The translations under genes were made by a program, and so were the position numbers. This document shows positions 1 to 12,116 of a stretch of 64,000 nt of DNA, one piece after another. Below the pieces are notes generated by a model. That model did not search any database. It saw only the letters and a program-made list of their open reading frames with translations, and was not told where the DNA came from. Numbering within the stretch: position 1 is the first letter of the stretch; each line of letters starts with the position of its first letter. Source of the stretch: Gamarada debralockiae (Eukaryota > Ascomycota > Leotiomycetes > Helotiales > Hyphodiscaceae); assembly GCA_002803225.1 (NCBI GenBank), contig NXFV01001516.1, forward strand, positions 1 to 64,000. Direction: 5' to 3'.

Positions 1-670
1 CGCGCATTTATTCATACAAGCATCAAGCGTCGTGATATTGAAGCCAGTGATCGCATGCGGGCTCACCACATAATTGGCGCTATAAGGGACTTGGAAAATA
101 TATGTCGTCGAACTTCCCGCAGGTGTGGAAGCGTATGTGGAGTTATCACTACCGGGGTAGTCGACTGCCAGACTGCCGGATAATGGGAAGGGCGAGGGCG
201 AGGTGTTGTCTGAAGACGAGGAGCTGGCCGATGAGGATGTCGCGGAGGCTTTCGAGGATGATGGGGTAACTAAGGATGCTGTCGTTGCAGCAGTCGAGAG
301 GGGAAGTTGAGCTTGAACCTGGTCTTGCTGAATGAAGAAGTAACTATTCGAAGTTCCATCAAAGATTAACAACCGCGTTGTTAGCCTCTCTTCATCACCT
401 CAACATCCGTCGGAAATGGTCAATCAAGAAGGTATTACTGGCCTCGTCTCTTCCACAACAAACCGTATTGATCTCAGCTTGTCGGCACTCACATGCCGAG
501 TTTATTTTTCCAAGCTCTCCTGATTCGAGAATGTTCACATCAGTGCTGCTTCTCGGGAAGGAGGGATTTGTGGATTTGCTCGATAATTTGAAACATACAA
601 TGGCAATGATACTCATCAACATCGCCATCAAATAATCGCAGCAGTACGGAGAGAAATCTTTTTGGCACAC
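1..670 (-). CDS. Partial Ser/Thr-rich extracellular protein, PAN/Apple-like start (runs off left edge)
   Basis: The reading frame on the minus strand is open from 343 to the window edge. It encodes a Ser/Thr/Ala-rich linker, then a Tyr/Ser stretch, ending in TLDACMNKCA, which resembles the first cysteines of fungal PAN/Apple-like or WSC-like modules. An upstream segment joins in frame if a 55-nt intron (398 to 344; GTGATG donor, GCTAAC branch, ATAG acceptor) is removed. That segment contains a hydrophobic run MAMLMSIIAIVCF that could be a signal anchor. The start is uncertain: Met codons at 670 and 628 are both possible. The linker suggests O-glycosylation and a cell-surface or secreted location. 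The domain assignment is tentative because only the beginning of the module is in the window; the C-terminus lies outside. Confidence 0.45.
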
Positions 671-1062
671 TTGGACACAGGTTTCAGGCGGCTTGCGGCC
701 GAACTACCAGTAGCAGTCTTCGGGAAGCTTTGCTAGGATGGGAAACAACAAGGAGAGGAATGAAAGTCGAGGCAAGAGAGAAGAGCATGTTAGGTGGTTG
801 GAAGCTGAATTTTTGATACCAGCTAGATGATTGATGATGATTGAAAGGGACATTATTGAGATGTGGGGCGTCAGGCGTCTCTGATCGAATGGATAAATTC
901 AGGCTAAAATATGTTTGCGACGCCATCATGCTCGAGTACGGACAACAAGCATAACCAATTGTGATGTATGAAATCACAAATTTCGGTCAAATCAATTAAT
1001 TTGGCTCCCCAATTCCAATGAAGACCTGTAGAACTCCAGGGCGTCATACAAGGCATGCGAGC
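671..1062. other. Intergenic, nothing recognised
   Basis: No reading frame here has a domain, a plausible start context or splice signals that fit. The stretch separates the left-edge gene from the 3' end of the RidA-family gene. Confidence 0.6.
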
Positions 1063-1555
1063 TTACTTGCTCGGCACAGCGACGACAACATCGACAGCGA
1101 AAACCATGCCAGGTCTGTGGAAAGCAGACACTTGATTGAAGGTCAAGGCACTGGTAAGCGCATATTCCTTCCACTCATCAGGCATAGCGGAAAACTGAGC
1201 TTCCACTACAGCCGTTCCGATATCATCATTGAATTCCCCCCTACGTCTCACGTCAGCAGAATTCGCCTACCCTCAGCATCGATCACACTCACTTAAATGA
1301 AACAGTCTTATGCACAACCTCCTTCATGCCAACACCAAGTTCCTTGAGAATCGCAACGATGTTCTCCCAGATGATCTTGGATTGCTTGCCGTAGTCGTCG
1401 GCGACGCCTTCCATGAGCTCGCCGGTCTTGGGATCAGCGGCCCATTGGGTGGAGATGTATGCCATGGAGGTGTTGGGTGGGACGATGGCGACGTTTGAGA
1501 AGAGTCCCTTGTATGGGGGGGAGCCGGCGGTGGTGTTGAGGAACTTAATGGACAT
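1063..1555 (-). CDS. RidA/YjgF/Endoribonuclease L-PSP family protein
   Basis: Two exons, 1555-1293 and 1240-1063, encode 146 residues, the usual size of the family. The intron (1292-1241, 52 nt) has a GTGAGT donor, a GCTGAC branch site and a CGTAG acceptor, and the frame is kept across it. The N-terminal half carries the family-like segments GLFSNVAIVPP and AYISTQWAADPKTGEL and then the helix QSKIIWENIVAILKELG. The C-terminal half has the core beta strand ending VVVAVPSK. RidA proteins hydrolyse reactive enamine/imine intermediates released by PLP enzymes. The usual Arg of the C-terminal PAR-type motif is not evident (RPGMVFAVD instead), so this may be a divergent fungal branch with another substrate. 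The family call is firm; the enzymatic role is inferred. Confidence 0.85.
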
Positions 1556-2573
1556 GTTTATGGATTGTTGTTGATTGATGTTGTGTGCTTGAGAGGATGC
1601 GGTGGGAAGAAGACGATGAGAGTGAGAAAATGCTTGGGGAAACAGTCATATTATATTTCTGAATGCAAGGCAATGGGATTCAATGCTCCAGTGAAAGTGG
1701 GAGAAAGAGCAGAAGGAAATTCAGCCCAGCCATTAAGTGGCTTCGTGAAAGGAGCTGTCACTTGCTCGCGGGGGGAAGCATGACACAGGAATGGTCATGT
1801 TCGAGACACAAGGGCGATCAGCAGCCAGAATGTCAATGGTTTATTCTTTTCTCAAAATTGAGGCACCCGTGGCGCTATCTCTGTGCGTTTGTGGCTCGCA
1901 GCCTTATGAACGCCTTTTCACGCCTCTCGGCCCTGGGGTTGTACAGCCCAATGAGAGCTTCCGAAAAACGCCGCAGAAAGGGACAATGCGGGGGTCAGAA
2001 TGTATCCAGCGTATGGGGATGAGGATTTAGCGATAGTCTCTGCTTAGACTCCAAGCTGAGAGCTGATAGCAATGCGAACGGCATTGAAGGGCCGGAGACT
2101 TCTGGAGGGAAGGGATGCACGTTGAGCTCGTTGTCAGCAGCCACAAGAAGCATTAAGCTTCACTACCAACGATCGAGATGCAGTCAACATGTGACTTCAG
2201 GTGATTGGGCAACTGCTCCCAAAGTACCTATCCACCACACCTTACAGAGGCTCGTGGGATAGCAAAGGCTGCGACGACGGATTTTACGCGGCAGATGTGA
2301 CAGCTTCGTCTGCCTCGGTGAGGATCGAGAACTATTTCATTCTTATCAGCTTGATAATTATCAAGTTTTCGACTGCTCAGTAGCTATCAACGATTTTGAA
2401 TCGGGAAAATTGAAAGGAAAATGTGTATTGCAAGAAGTTAGGAGGCGGAAAAGGAAGGCATAATTGCAACGGAGACCTCAAGCGACCTCTGTGGAAGCGA
2501 TGTCATCAACAGCTCTGAATTTGCCCCACTACATCCCACATTCGCTCCGACAGGAAGCTTCAAACACAACAAT
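1556..2573. other. Divergent promoter region between RidA-family gene and RQC2
   Basis: About 1 kb separates two divergently transcribed genes. No coding sequence or repeat was recognised. The stretch just before the RQC2 start (CACAACAATATG) has an A/C-rich start context. Confidence 0.5.
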
Positions 2574-5500
2574 ATGAAGCAGAGATTCTCTTCTTTGGAT
2601 GTCAAGGTATTTTCCTGTCTCTGCCGTTCTCTAGTAATCCACTAATAAGCCCAGGTCATCGCACACGAGCTCTCAAATACCCTCGTCACCCTCCGTCTCT
2701 CCAATGTCTACGACCTCTCCTCCAAGATCTTCCTTGTGAAGTTCGCAAAGCCAGACCATAAGCAGCAAATCGTTATCGATTCTGGCTTCCGATGCCATCT
2801 CACAGAATACTCTCGGGCCACCGCGGCAGCTCCCTCTCCGTTTGCGATACGATTACGGAAATACCTTAAAACGAGAAGAGTCACAGCGGTCTCTCAGGTT
2901 GGCACAGATCGAATCATTGAGTTCCAATTCAGTGATGGGCAATACAGGCTATTTCTGGAGTTCTACGCCGGTGGAAACATAATACTCACAGACAAGGAGC
3001 TGAACATTTTGGCCCTGCTGCGGATTGTCTCGGAAACGGAGGGACAGGAAGAGCAACGCGTCGGATTGAAGTACTCTTTGGAGAATCGACAGAACTATGG
3101 AGGAATACCACCCTTGACGAAAGAGCGCCTACACGATGCATTGCAAAAGGCGGCTGAGAAGGGAGACGAGGGACTAGTTACAGGGAAGAAGCCGAAGAAG
3201 AAGGCTGCGGATGCATTGAGAAAGGCTTTGGCGGTTTCCATAACTGAATACCCTCCAATGCTTGTTGATCATGCTATGCGAGTCACGGATTTTGATTCGT
3301 CCCTCAAGCCGGCCGATGTCTTGCAAAACGAAGCTCTTCTGGACCACCTCATTCGATCATTGCAAGAAGCCCAGAGAGTCATCGAGGAAATCACCAGTTC
3401 GGAGGTTGCGAAAGGGTATATTTTGGCAACGAAAAAGGGTGGCGCACAAGCCCAGGAGGATGCATCACGCAAAGACCTGATATATGATGACTTCCACCCT
3501 TTCCGACCCCGTCAGTTTGAGGACGACCCTAAGACCATCTTTTTGGAATTCGCAGGATTTAATAAGACTGTGGATGAGTTTTTCTCGTCCATCGAGGGCC
3601 AGAAACTGGAATCACGACTCGAAGAAAGAGAAGCCCTGGCGAAACGAAAGATTGAGGCTGCTCGACAAGATCAGGCCAAGCGACTGGGTGGGCTACAGGA
3701 AATTCAGGAGCTTAATGAGCGCAAGGCTTGGGCACTTCAGGCAAATGCTGAAAGAGTTCAAGAAACAATGGATGCGGTCAATGGCCTCATTGCTCAAGGG
3801 ATGGATTGGGTGGAGATTGGGAAGCTCATCGAGTTGGAACAGAAACGAAACAACCCAGTCGCATCGATCATCACACTACCCCTCAAACTTCACGAAAATA
3901 CCATCACACTGCTCCTCGGCGAAGAGGAATTCGAAGAGGATGAAGTTTCAGCATATGAAACCGACAGTGACTTTTCAGACAGCGAGGACGAAGAACCGAA
4001 GAAGGAACCGAACCAAAAAGTGACTGAAAAGAGGCTGACGATTGACATCAATCTGGCACTGTCACCATGGGCTAATGCAGGGGAATACTACGACCAAAGG
4101 CGATCTGCAGCTGTGAAAGAGCAGAAGACTTTACAATCTTCAAATAAGGCACTAAAAAGTACCGAGGCGAAGATTACACAGGATCTGAAGAAGGGGTTGA
4201 AGCAGGAGAAGGCAATTCTCCGCCCATTGCGTAGGCAGATGTGGTTCGAGAAATTTATATGGTTCATCTCCTCCGATGGATATTTAGTGCTTGGAGGAAA
4301 GGATGCTCAACAAAACGAAATCCTCTACAAGAAGTATTTGAAGAAAGGCGATATCTATCTTCACGCCGACTTACATGGTGCTGCGACGATTGTGGTAAAA
4401 AACAACCCCAAGACTCCGGACGCGCCGATTCCTCCTTCGACATTATCGCAAGCGGGAACGTTGGCCGTTGCATCTTCCAGTGCTTGGGATTCGAAAGCAG
4501 GTATGTCTGCATGGTGGGTAAACGCAGATCAGGTTTCGAAATCTGCACCTACCGGAGAGTTTCTGCCAACTGGTAGCTTCATGGTTCGGGGCAAGAAGAA
4601 TTTCCTGCCTCCTGCTCAACTCTTACTTGGATTTGGAGTACTGTTCTTGATCAGTGAGGAGAGCAAGGCTCGACATGTCAAGCATAGGCTTCACGAGGAA
4701 CCAGTTGGTGGCTCAGTGGACGACGCTGCAACTGCTGAAGCATCCATCATGGAGGAAGCTATTGAATTGGCTGATGACCATGAGAGTGATGAAGAGGACG
4801 AACCTGACGCCGAAGACGGAATCCAAGAATCTCAGGCCAATCCCCTCCAAACCCAATCTCAAGTGGAACCACACATCTCAGATGGCGATGACGACGAGGT
4901 GCCCACAAAAGACGTCGAAGAGCTTGGCATCAAAAGCGAGAAGAATCCTCTACCAGAAGATGAGGGTGAAGATTCCGAATCCGACGATGAAGTAGCTTCA
5001 GAGCAACCCACAACTGGCACCCAAACGCCGAGTCAAACCCAGAAAGGACAGAAAGGACCCGCACCACCAAAACGAGGCAAGAAAGGCAAAGCCAAGAAAA
5101 TCGCCCAAAAATACAAATATCAAGACGAAGAAGACCGTCTCGCAGCTCAACAACTGATCGGTGCAGCTGCTGGCCTCGAAAAGGCCAAAGCAGAAGCTAA
5201 GGCGAAAGCTGCCCGTGAGGCCGAGCTCGCGTTCCAGAAAGAGCGGCGTCGGGCACAACACCAAAAGACACTAAAGGAGACTGCCGAACATGAGGAAATC
5301 AGAAAGATGATGCTCGAGGAAGGCGTCGATGTTCTCGACGAGGGAGAGGAAGAGAAGATGACGAACCTTGATGGGCTTGTGGGTACGCCGTTGCCTGGCG
5401 ATGAGATCCTGGAGGCGATCCCGATGTGTGCGCCGTGGGCAGCGATGGGAAAGTGCAAATACAAAGCTAAACTCCAACCCGGCACAGTGAAGAAGGGGAA

Positions 5501-5774
5501 GGCTGTTAAGGAGATTCTAGCGAAGTGGGTTGGGGACGTGAGTCAGAAGGGGAAGGTGGATGAGAGCAGTGCTGATGTGGAGAGGATGTGGCCGAGGGAG
5601 ATTGAGCTGTTGAAGGGTTGGAAGGTGGAGGAGATAACGGGGACGATTTGTGTGGGGAAGGTGAGGGTTATGATGAGTGGTGGCATGTCTGGCGGTGGAG
5701 GAGGGGCAGACCGAGGTGGAAAGGGTGGTGGGAAAGGGGGGAGAGGTGGGAAGGGGAGTAAGAAGCAGCGATAG
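2574..5774 (+). CDS. RQC2: Rqc2/Tae2 (NEMF) ribosome quality control factor
   Basis: A tiny first exon (2574-2606) begins MKQRFSSLD. A 48-nt intron (2607-2654, branch CTAAT, acceptor CCCAG) follows, then one long exon; the product is 1050 residues. Rqc2 binds stalled 60S-peptidyl-tRNA complexes in the cytosol, recruits Ltn1 and directs C-terminal Ala/Thr (CAT) tailing of the stalled chain. The NFACT-N domain keeps Asp9 and the Asp-Arg pair near residue 96 (GTDRIIEF); the equivalent positions in yeast are needed for tailing. Coiled coil lies around residues 290-420. The NFACT-R (DUF814) domain is near 530-650, with FEKFIWFISSDGYLVLGGKD and YLHADLHGA. An acidic disordered region, a Lys/Glu-rich helix, an NFACT-C segment near 930 (PWAAMGKCKYKAKLQPG) and a Gly/Lys-rich tail finish the protein. 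Length matches fungal orthologues. Nothing looks damaged. Confidence 0.96.
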
Positions 5775-6938
5775 CCAATCTGAGGTTGTGGTGGTGGTTA
5801 GTACTTGTAAGCATGAACGACTTGGATGTGGTAGTTACGAAGGGGGACCTTGCTTCTGAGGAAGGTGTCAAGTCCTAGTCGTATCAACTTGAGTATTATT
5901 CATTGCACTTATCGCAAGCTTCTTTAGCTTCATTTGTAATTCAAAATTTAAGTACTTGTAGTACTTGCTCATGGGGAGGTTATTGCTCCTTCTGTTGAAT
6001 AGCAAGTGATCTCAGGGAAATAGTAGAATGTAAAGAAGAATTTTCCACTATATTACTCCTACGATTTCACATATCTCGGCATCTTTTACCATCCATAACC
6101 GCTTGCCACGACGTCTGCGAACCAGACCTTCCCCCTCCCCTAAGCACACTCCGAAGATTGCGATCCCTAAGGCTGTCTACGAACTCTTTTGTTGTAGGAA
6201 TATCCCAAGACCATTGTCACGCCACCGACTTCGTGCCGCTTCCCACGCTCCCATACTGTCGTGCCTCTTACGCACCTGCTCTCCGCATGACGACCGATGA
6301 TGCTATAGTGATCAGGACTAACGTGCTTCTCCTTAAACCTTGGCTCCTAGCTCAGTGTGAGAACGTGGACATCAACTTCGATTTTTGATCTCTCGCAAAC
6401 AACGGTCTTCAGACTTAAGTTATATGTTGCATTCGGGTGGATAGAAAGTATGGGATCCATCCCAGGTACATTATATCGAATGCAGTGGTAGCGCCTCCAG
6501 CACCTATGCCTGTTTCACAAGATTGCAAAGCATATAATCTGCATGATAGGCGCACGAACTGATAAGATACGATTGTTTGGGCTAGTACGAAGTACTCCAG
6601 ATTGCGTACTCGTATGGGGAACTGATCATCGGCTCCCCTTGAGATGTGGCTCGAATTGCCGATTTGCGCCACAAATTTCAGCTCGTTTTTCTGGACGTCC
6701 ACTTGAACTAATTTCGGAACATGATTTCTTTTTCCATTCATACATTTTCTCGTTTGTGCTTTCTTCTTCGGGTGGATAGGTGGCGTCCAGCCGATTCGAT
6801 ATTTGTATGTATCGCTTTTCTTAGTAAAAAGCGTCGCGCATGGATGAATTTCACGCCAGATTTGGGATATTGATTCGTTCCACTTCAGCCTTCTTTCGCC
6901 ACACTTTGCATTTAATCATAGCACATCTCGATTGAAAC
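5775..6938. other. Intergenic, nothing recognised
   Basis: The stretch lies between RQC2 and the first HET gene, both on the plus strand. It should hold the RQC2 3' end and the HET promoter. No coding or repeat structure was seen. Confidence 0.5.
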
Positions 6939-9619
6939 ATGGAGTGGTCTACAAAAGAGTCGAGAGACCTGGAGATTTACACTTTGGTCGTACGTTCCCA
7001 TAGCTTCTTAATACTTGACTACTTATGCCCAACTTCAAGATGGGAGACCGGCCAGGAGCACACAATTCACACCGCATTCTTGTAGCGGGAGCAGCAGCAT
7101 GTTTAACCGGCGTCGCAGCCCTGCATCTTCGCGAACGTTCAAAGAGTAGCAGTAGATCAGGAGATCAAGGGTCAGCTTATTCCAATATAAGATCGGGAAA
7201 AAGCTCCGTTGGAACTCGCCACAGCCAACGCAAAGTCCCTGAGAGACGCAGACCCTCTAGCTGGCATCCTGGAACCTGGCAGGACGATAACGAATACGAA
7301 TCGAGGCACGCTCATAGAAACAGTCGCTTGCAAATTCCTTCGGAGAACCGGTCCAACGACTCCAACGGCCGAAGAAGCCGTGGGGCTTCGGTTCATCAAG
7401 ACTCTCTCCCGAAGAATCCAGTGTATTGGAATGATAGAGATATATCGGACGACCCACACTATGGCCAGGCCGCGGCTCCGGGGCAAGATTTCGACTATGC
7501 TGATGACCAGCCATGGGACTATGTGCTACTTGGAGCTTATGATCTCTTTCGCCAAGGGTGGGACGTCCGTTGGGATGATTGTAGTCCCTCGCGGCCATCG
7601 ACGCCGATAGAGGAGGCGATTAAGCAAGAGACCTCGTATCCCATGTACAAATACATCAGACTCGGGGACCCGAACTCCAAGGACCCTCGCGATCGGATTC
7701 AACGTATTCGGCTTATTCACCTTCATCCCGGGAAAGAAAGAGATCCTCTCCGATGCACTTTCCATCTCTTGGAACTTCCCAACATAGAACCTGGCGCTGG
7801 AGGTTACGAAGCGGTGTCCTACAGTTGGGGGATGGACAAGGAAACTGATTGTCGATTGTACTGCGATAACTCCCAAGCACTCTCCCGAGAGACCACTTCC
7901 TGCGGTCCGTGGGTTTTGCCGATTACGAAACGCGCCGATTCCCTGCTCCGGCGATTCAGAGAAACTTCGAAAGATGTCGTCCTCTGGATGGATGCGATAT
8001 GCCTAAACCAATTTGATCCCGTGGAGAAGCACTTCCAGTTGAAGCACATGGCAGACATATACAACAAGGCAACTTATGTGCTTGTATGGCTTGACGAGGG
8101 TTCTATGACGCCACAAGACCGCAACACCGAAGAATACAAAGATGGAGAGAAGTGCATCAGATTTTTCAGGCACTTTGGCCAATGGCTGAAAGCGAAAGCA
8201 CGATGGCCTGAGGATTCCGTACGGAAGAGAGACGAACTCCTACTCAACATCTTTGGGATAAAAGATTTCGGTAAAATCACTAAATTCTTCCAGGAGGTTG
8301 GATGGTTCTCAAGGCGCTGGATTATTCAGGAAATTACCCACGCCACAAACGCATTTGTTTTCTATGGTCGGGAGAGTGTGTCTTGGGAAACGTTTGAAAC
8401 CTCGGTCGACATTCTATGGAATATGAACAACTCACGGCCTGAGTTTGGCGGTCGAGCTTACGTCGCTCTTCGGGACGTAAGAACAATCAATCTTCTAAGA
8501 AGGGGTCACGCATACATCGATATATTGCCCGCGCTACACTTTTTCCATACATCAGATTGCATCCAGTATCAAGACCGCATTCTGGCCCTCCTCCCAATCT
8601 CTAAGGACCGGGACCACTACAAAAACTTTCACCGCAAACTGAGCTACGAGCAGCATAAAAAGGCAATATATCATCGATTTGCGCATTGCAACTTGACGAA
8701 TTCGAATTCTTTGGACATTCTCCACTCTGCCGGTGCATTCCGACCGAAGGATATCTCCAAGCCTTGCGGAGTGTCCTGGGTACCTGATTGGACTCAAAAG
8801 CCGCGGTTTAGTTCATTCTTAGATGTCAAGAAATTTAACGCGGGAGGTGGGAGCATCATACACGTTGAAATTGAACCAGACGCGGCAGACGAAAAGAACC
8901 TTGGCTATTCTGCCACATCCACCTCTCTCGATGTCCGCGGCTTTGTCGCAGATACCATAGAGGATTTTCAAAGTAGGAACATCTCTTCCCGGCCCAAACT
9001 AGAAGAAATTCGAAAGTTTCTCGGCGAGTGGGCAGATATTGCAAGATGCGGACCACTTGACTCAAGGGTTTCTGCCCCAAATTACAAGTGGAAGGAGCTG
9101 GCAACTACCTTAGTTGCTGATCATGCCCATTCAGAGGCTCAGGGCCCTCGCTTTAAGTCACAATTCTCAAGCCGGTACAAACCTGGACTCGACGAGGAGA
9201 TTCGTGAACAGGAAATTGATGTGCTGCTTGGGTTCACTAGCCTCCTCGAAACCTCGAACAGTTCAGTCTCGTCAATGGGTTTAGATCTAACTACTGGGCA
9301 ATATCCCTCGGACCGGCAAAGACAAACGGATATCAGAGTGAAGTATTTGAATCTTGTGATAGAAACAATCAAGGGACGACGCCTCTTCAGAACCCGGGGC
9401 GGTCGTCTTGGGATTGGACCCGAAGACATCATGGCTGGGGACTGTATCACTGTGCTTTATGGCGGTCGGACCCCGTTTATCCTCCGTCCCTTTCAAAACA
9501 GCTCGCGCGATTCAGAAAAGTTGTTCTATGAGCTGATAGGCGACTGTTACGTTCATGGAATGATGGATGAAAGAGATTTCCCCAAAGCTCATCGCGAGCA
9601 GATGTTTCGGATCACTTGA
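6939..9619 (+). CDS. HET-domain (heterokaryon incompatibility) protein with N-terminal hydrophobic segment
   Basis: The main open frame (7025-9619, 864 residues from an internal ATG) has a HET domain near residues 260-430. It opens YEAVSYSWG and contains WMDAICLNQ, then QLKHMADIYNKATYVLVWL and RRWIIQEI, the usual order of HET blocks. HET domains act in allorecognition and trigger cell death when incompatible hyphae fuse. The preferred start is 6939. A 17-codon exon is spliced by a 50-nt intron (6990-7039, GTACGT donor, TTGAC branch, AAG acceptor) onto ATG GGA GAC in the same frame, giving 876 residues. Starting at 7025 is the alternative. A hydrophobic run (RILVAGAAACLTGVAALHL) near the N-terminus could be a membrane segment, unusual for HET proteins. 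The long C-terminal region has no recognised domain. No breaks are visible. Confidence 0.88.
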
Positions 9620-9649
9620 GCTGCAATACATTTATACGATTCCGACGTA

Positions 9650-11010
9650 GTAGAGGTCTCTCAAAAATCAGCGTTCATGTTTGATGTTTTGATGGAACAG
9701 CAATATAATGCAGAGTCAATGGAAACTATGATCTATCCGTTTTCCTCCTCCCTTCATTTGTTTGATCGATGCGCAAAGGTTTGGGGATATGATCCCGGCA
9801 ACCTTATCCCCCGCCTTGATTTCTTTCTAAGATGTAACTTTGATAGCATAGATATTGTCCTAGATTTCGAGAAATAAAACACGCCGTGGAGCTGCTACTA
9901 ATAGAATAGAAGCCCAGAATTGCCAGGGCCCCTCACAACAAACCCCGGTCCAAGTTCCAACAGTGACATAACCAAGACTGGTAATGACTGACAAAATTTC
10001 GCCAGGTCAGCGTGTGGCTACGACAGTGACGCCTACAGAGGTGACACCTACAGAGAGCTTCCCTTACTTTCGACAGCTGGTACTACCGAGCTTCAGAATG
10101 CGGTATGGGAAGAAACATCTCTTGTACTCAGTAGATAGCCCCACCTCTGCCACGGCGGAGGGACTTTGATAACCTAGTAAAGTATTATATCGCTCATTAT
10201 CCGTAAATATCGGGTCCTTGGTCTAAGACTGCATATTGTCCCTGGATATCACAACCGGACGTGCTATGATCCTGGCGAGATACTCATCAACGCCATTTAA
10301 CCAACAAGAGAGCGAAAGAGTTCTTGGCTGCCAATGACCCCACCTCGGCACGCATTGAGTGGATAATTGTACTACAGACACTCAAGAGCGCTGGCAACTG
10401 CATATCTATCGTGTCTACATCAGCCCTTTCAGGTATCTATTATACCCTATTCACGGATATCCACGTTAACCTTTCTCTCGACTGGAGGATGGTCAATACA
10501 AGTCGGCACTCATAAACACTGAAAAGGCCCGGTTGACCTGTTGCCGACGCCATGATAGTCAGCCTCTCATCTCATTGACCGACTACGAGAAAGTAAATTT
10601 TCAGATTGTCCTCTGATGCCCAAGTTGCTCCTGGCAGCCAGCCTGGCCAGCTCGCAAGGTACTGCGAGAAGAATTTGCTGCTCTGAAGCCGGAGGATCGG
10701 ACTATCATATCAAAGATACATGATATAGTCGCACTTCGCGATCTGGAGTCTTACAAAGCGTCGCTGGAGGCCTTGAAGAGAAATTTGTACAACCCAAACC
10801 AGACAGGAGAGAAGATTGATACTTGGGGGGCAGCGACTTCCCGCGAAGGCACTACCATCATTGGAATGAATGAATATGATATAGGCTTTCAATCTTGGTC
10901 ATGCTCGGGTACAAGGGGTCGTGGGACAGGAGAAATTTGGGAGTTCGGTTATTCAAGACCAATATTCACTGTGAATTTCTCTATTATCTACATATCCCAA
11001 ATGGCATAAT
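9650..11010 (+). pseudogene. Decayed coding debris of unknown origin
   Basis: Several coding-like pieces on the plus strand lie in different frames and cannot be joined by clear splice sites. They are around 9677-9874 (ending NFDSIDIVLDFEK), 10040-10140 (TESFPYFRQLVLPSFRMRYG), 10324-10512 (DPTSARIEWIIVLQTLK) and 10665-10890 (LREEFAALKPEDRTIISKI, then ALRDLESYKASLEALKRNLY). The helical, charged character suggests remnants of one or more proteins. I do not recognise the family, and the boundaries are approximate. Confidence 0.25.
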
Positions 11011-11204
11011 ACCTCTAACGCCAGTCTACTCCTTCATTAACACCCAGCTAATAAATTGCCTCGGAAATAGTCAGTGATTCCTCCACCACTAAGTGCAGGC
11101 GCTGACGGATGAACCATATTCCCCGCAAATGCATTAGATGTAATCAAAAAATTTAAATGGAGAACCAACTTCGGATCCCACTGTTGAACAATCTTTGCTC
11201 CAGA

Positions 11205-12116
11205 TTAGTAGCAATAGCTCCACCTCCTACCTCTCCTCACCAACCTCTCATCCTCCTCAAGCCTCCGACTTGATCCATGGACCAAACGACTCACAAGCAG
11301 ACCCGTCCCAACATCAGCAACGACTTCCCGTCTCCGAAAGTAATCAGGATCTCTATCTCTAGACAGACTGGCAGCATAGCTCGCAGCCATAGTCGTCCCA
11401 ACGCGCACGCCTTTTGGTCCAATCCAATCTCCTCTTATATCACCCACATGTATGGCTTCAATAGCCCCTGCCAGTGCTGCTATTTTCCCCGCATGTACAG
11501 TCTCGTCGGAGAACTCGTCTTCGTATGAACTGCGGTTTGGCGCTGATGAGTGGCGATGACGGCGTCGGCGCCGTAGGATGGAGTGTTGGCGATGGCTTGG
11601 ACGGATGCATTCTTGCTCTCGAACTTGCACAAACTGGTCCTGAACTTCCACCGGCCGAGGAGTTTGCATTGGTTGCATGACGGGGTATTGCTGGTACTGA
11701 TAATGCGAACTTGGTCCAGGCCTTTCATCAACTAGAGGCCGTCCCCTGACATACTGTTCCCGCGGTTGTTCCTCCTGATACGGCGCTCTCCGCTCTCTAA
11801 CAATCTCCTCCCTTATCCTCAGAGACGGTCCCGATTCTCTGCTTTCCTCATTGTCCCTCGCTTTTCGTGACAGCGATCTTTTCAGGTCCGCGACCTCACG
11901 CTCTAGTCTCCGTACCGAGTGTCTGTCATCCTGCTCATCTGCTCGGTCTCGCGCCCTTTGGTCTTCCTTGGCTTCATCTTTGTGATCAAGCCAGTGGTGC
12001 TCCGCAACAGCTGCAAGACCAGTCAAAATCAGCGGGCCGAAATTCTTGAGAAATTTTTTGGTAGCTCCCGTCGCTCGTGCAAGTTTGCCGTCCTCCCAGC
12101 CTGTGTTGGGAGGCAT
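11205..12116 (-). CDS. Uncharacterised basic protein with Gly/Ala-rich C-terminal segment
   Basis: A single uninterrupted frame. The frame reaches 12254, but the first 46 codons are poor coding sequence; the Met at 12116 (MPPNTGWEDGK) fits better, giving 303 residues. After a short hydrophobic helix (FGPLILTGLAAVAEHHWL) comes a charged coiled region (RRLEREVADLKRSL), then a disordered Pro/Gln/Arg-rich stretch including a poly-Arg run. The C-terminus holds a Gly/Ala segment (AGKIAALAGAIEAIHVGDI) that looks like a glycine zipper. Similar layouts occur in fungal proteins of unknown function that may associate with membranes. I do not recognise a named domain and infer no function. No introns are needed. 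Confidence 0.6.
   Translation of the reverse strand: MPPNTGWEDGKLARATGATKKFLKNFGPLILTGLAAVAEHHWLDHKDEAKEDQRARDRADEQDDRHSVRRLEREVADLKRSLSRKARDNEESRESGPSLRIREEIVRERRAPYQEEQPREQYVRGRPLVDERPGPSSHYQYQQYPVMQPMQTPRPVEVQDQFVQVREQECIRPSHRQHSILRRRRRHRHSSAPNRSSYEDEFSDETVHAGKIAALAGAIEAIHVGDIRGDWIGPKGVRVGTTMAASYAASLSRDRDPDYFRRREVVADVGTGLLVSRLVHGSSRRLEEDERLVRRGRRWSYCY

Noticed and set aside
684..977. 97-codon minus-strand frame near the left edge
   Set aside because: No domain signal and no link to the partial gene upstream.
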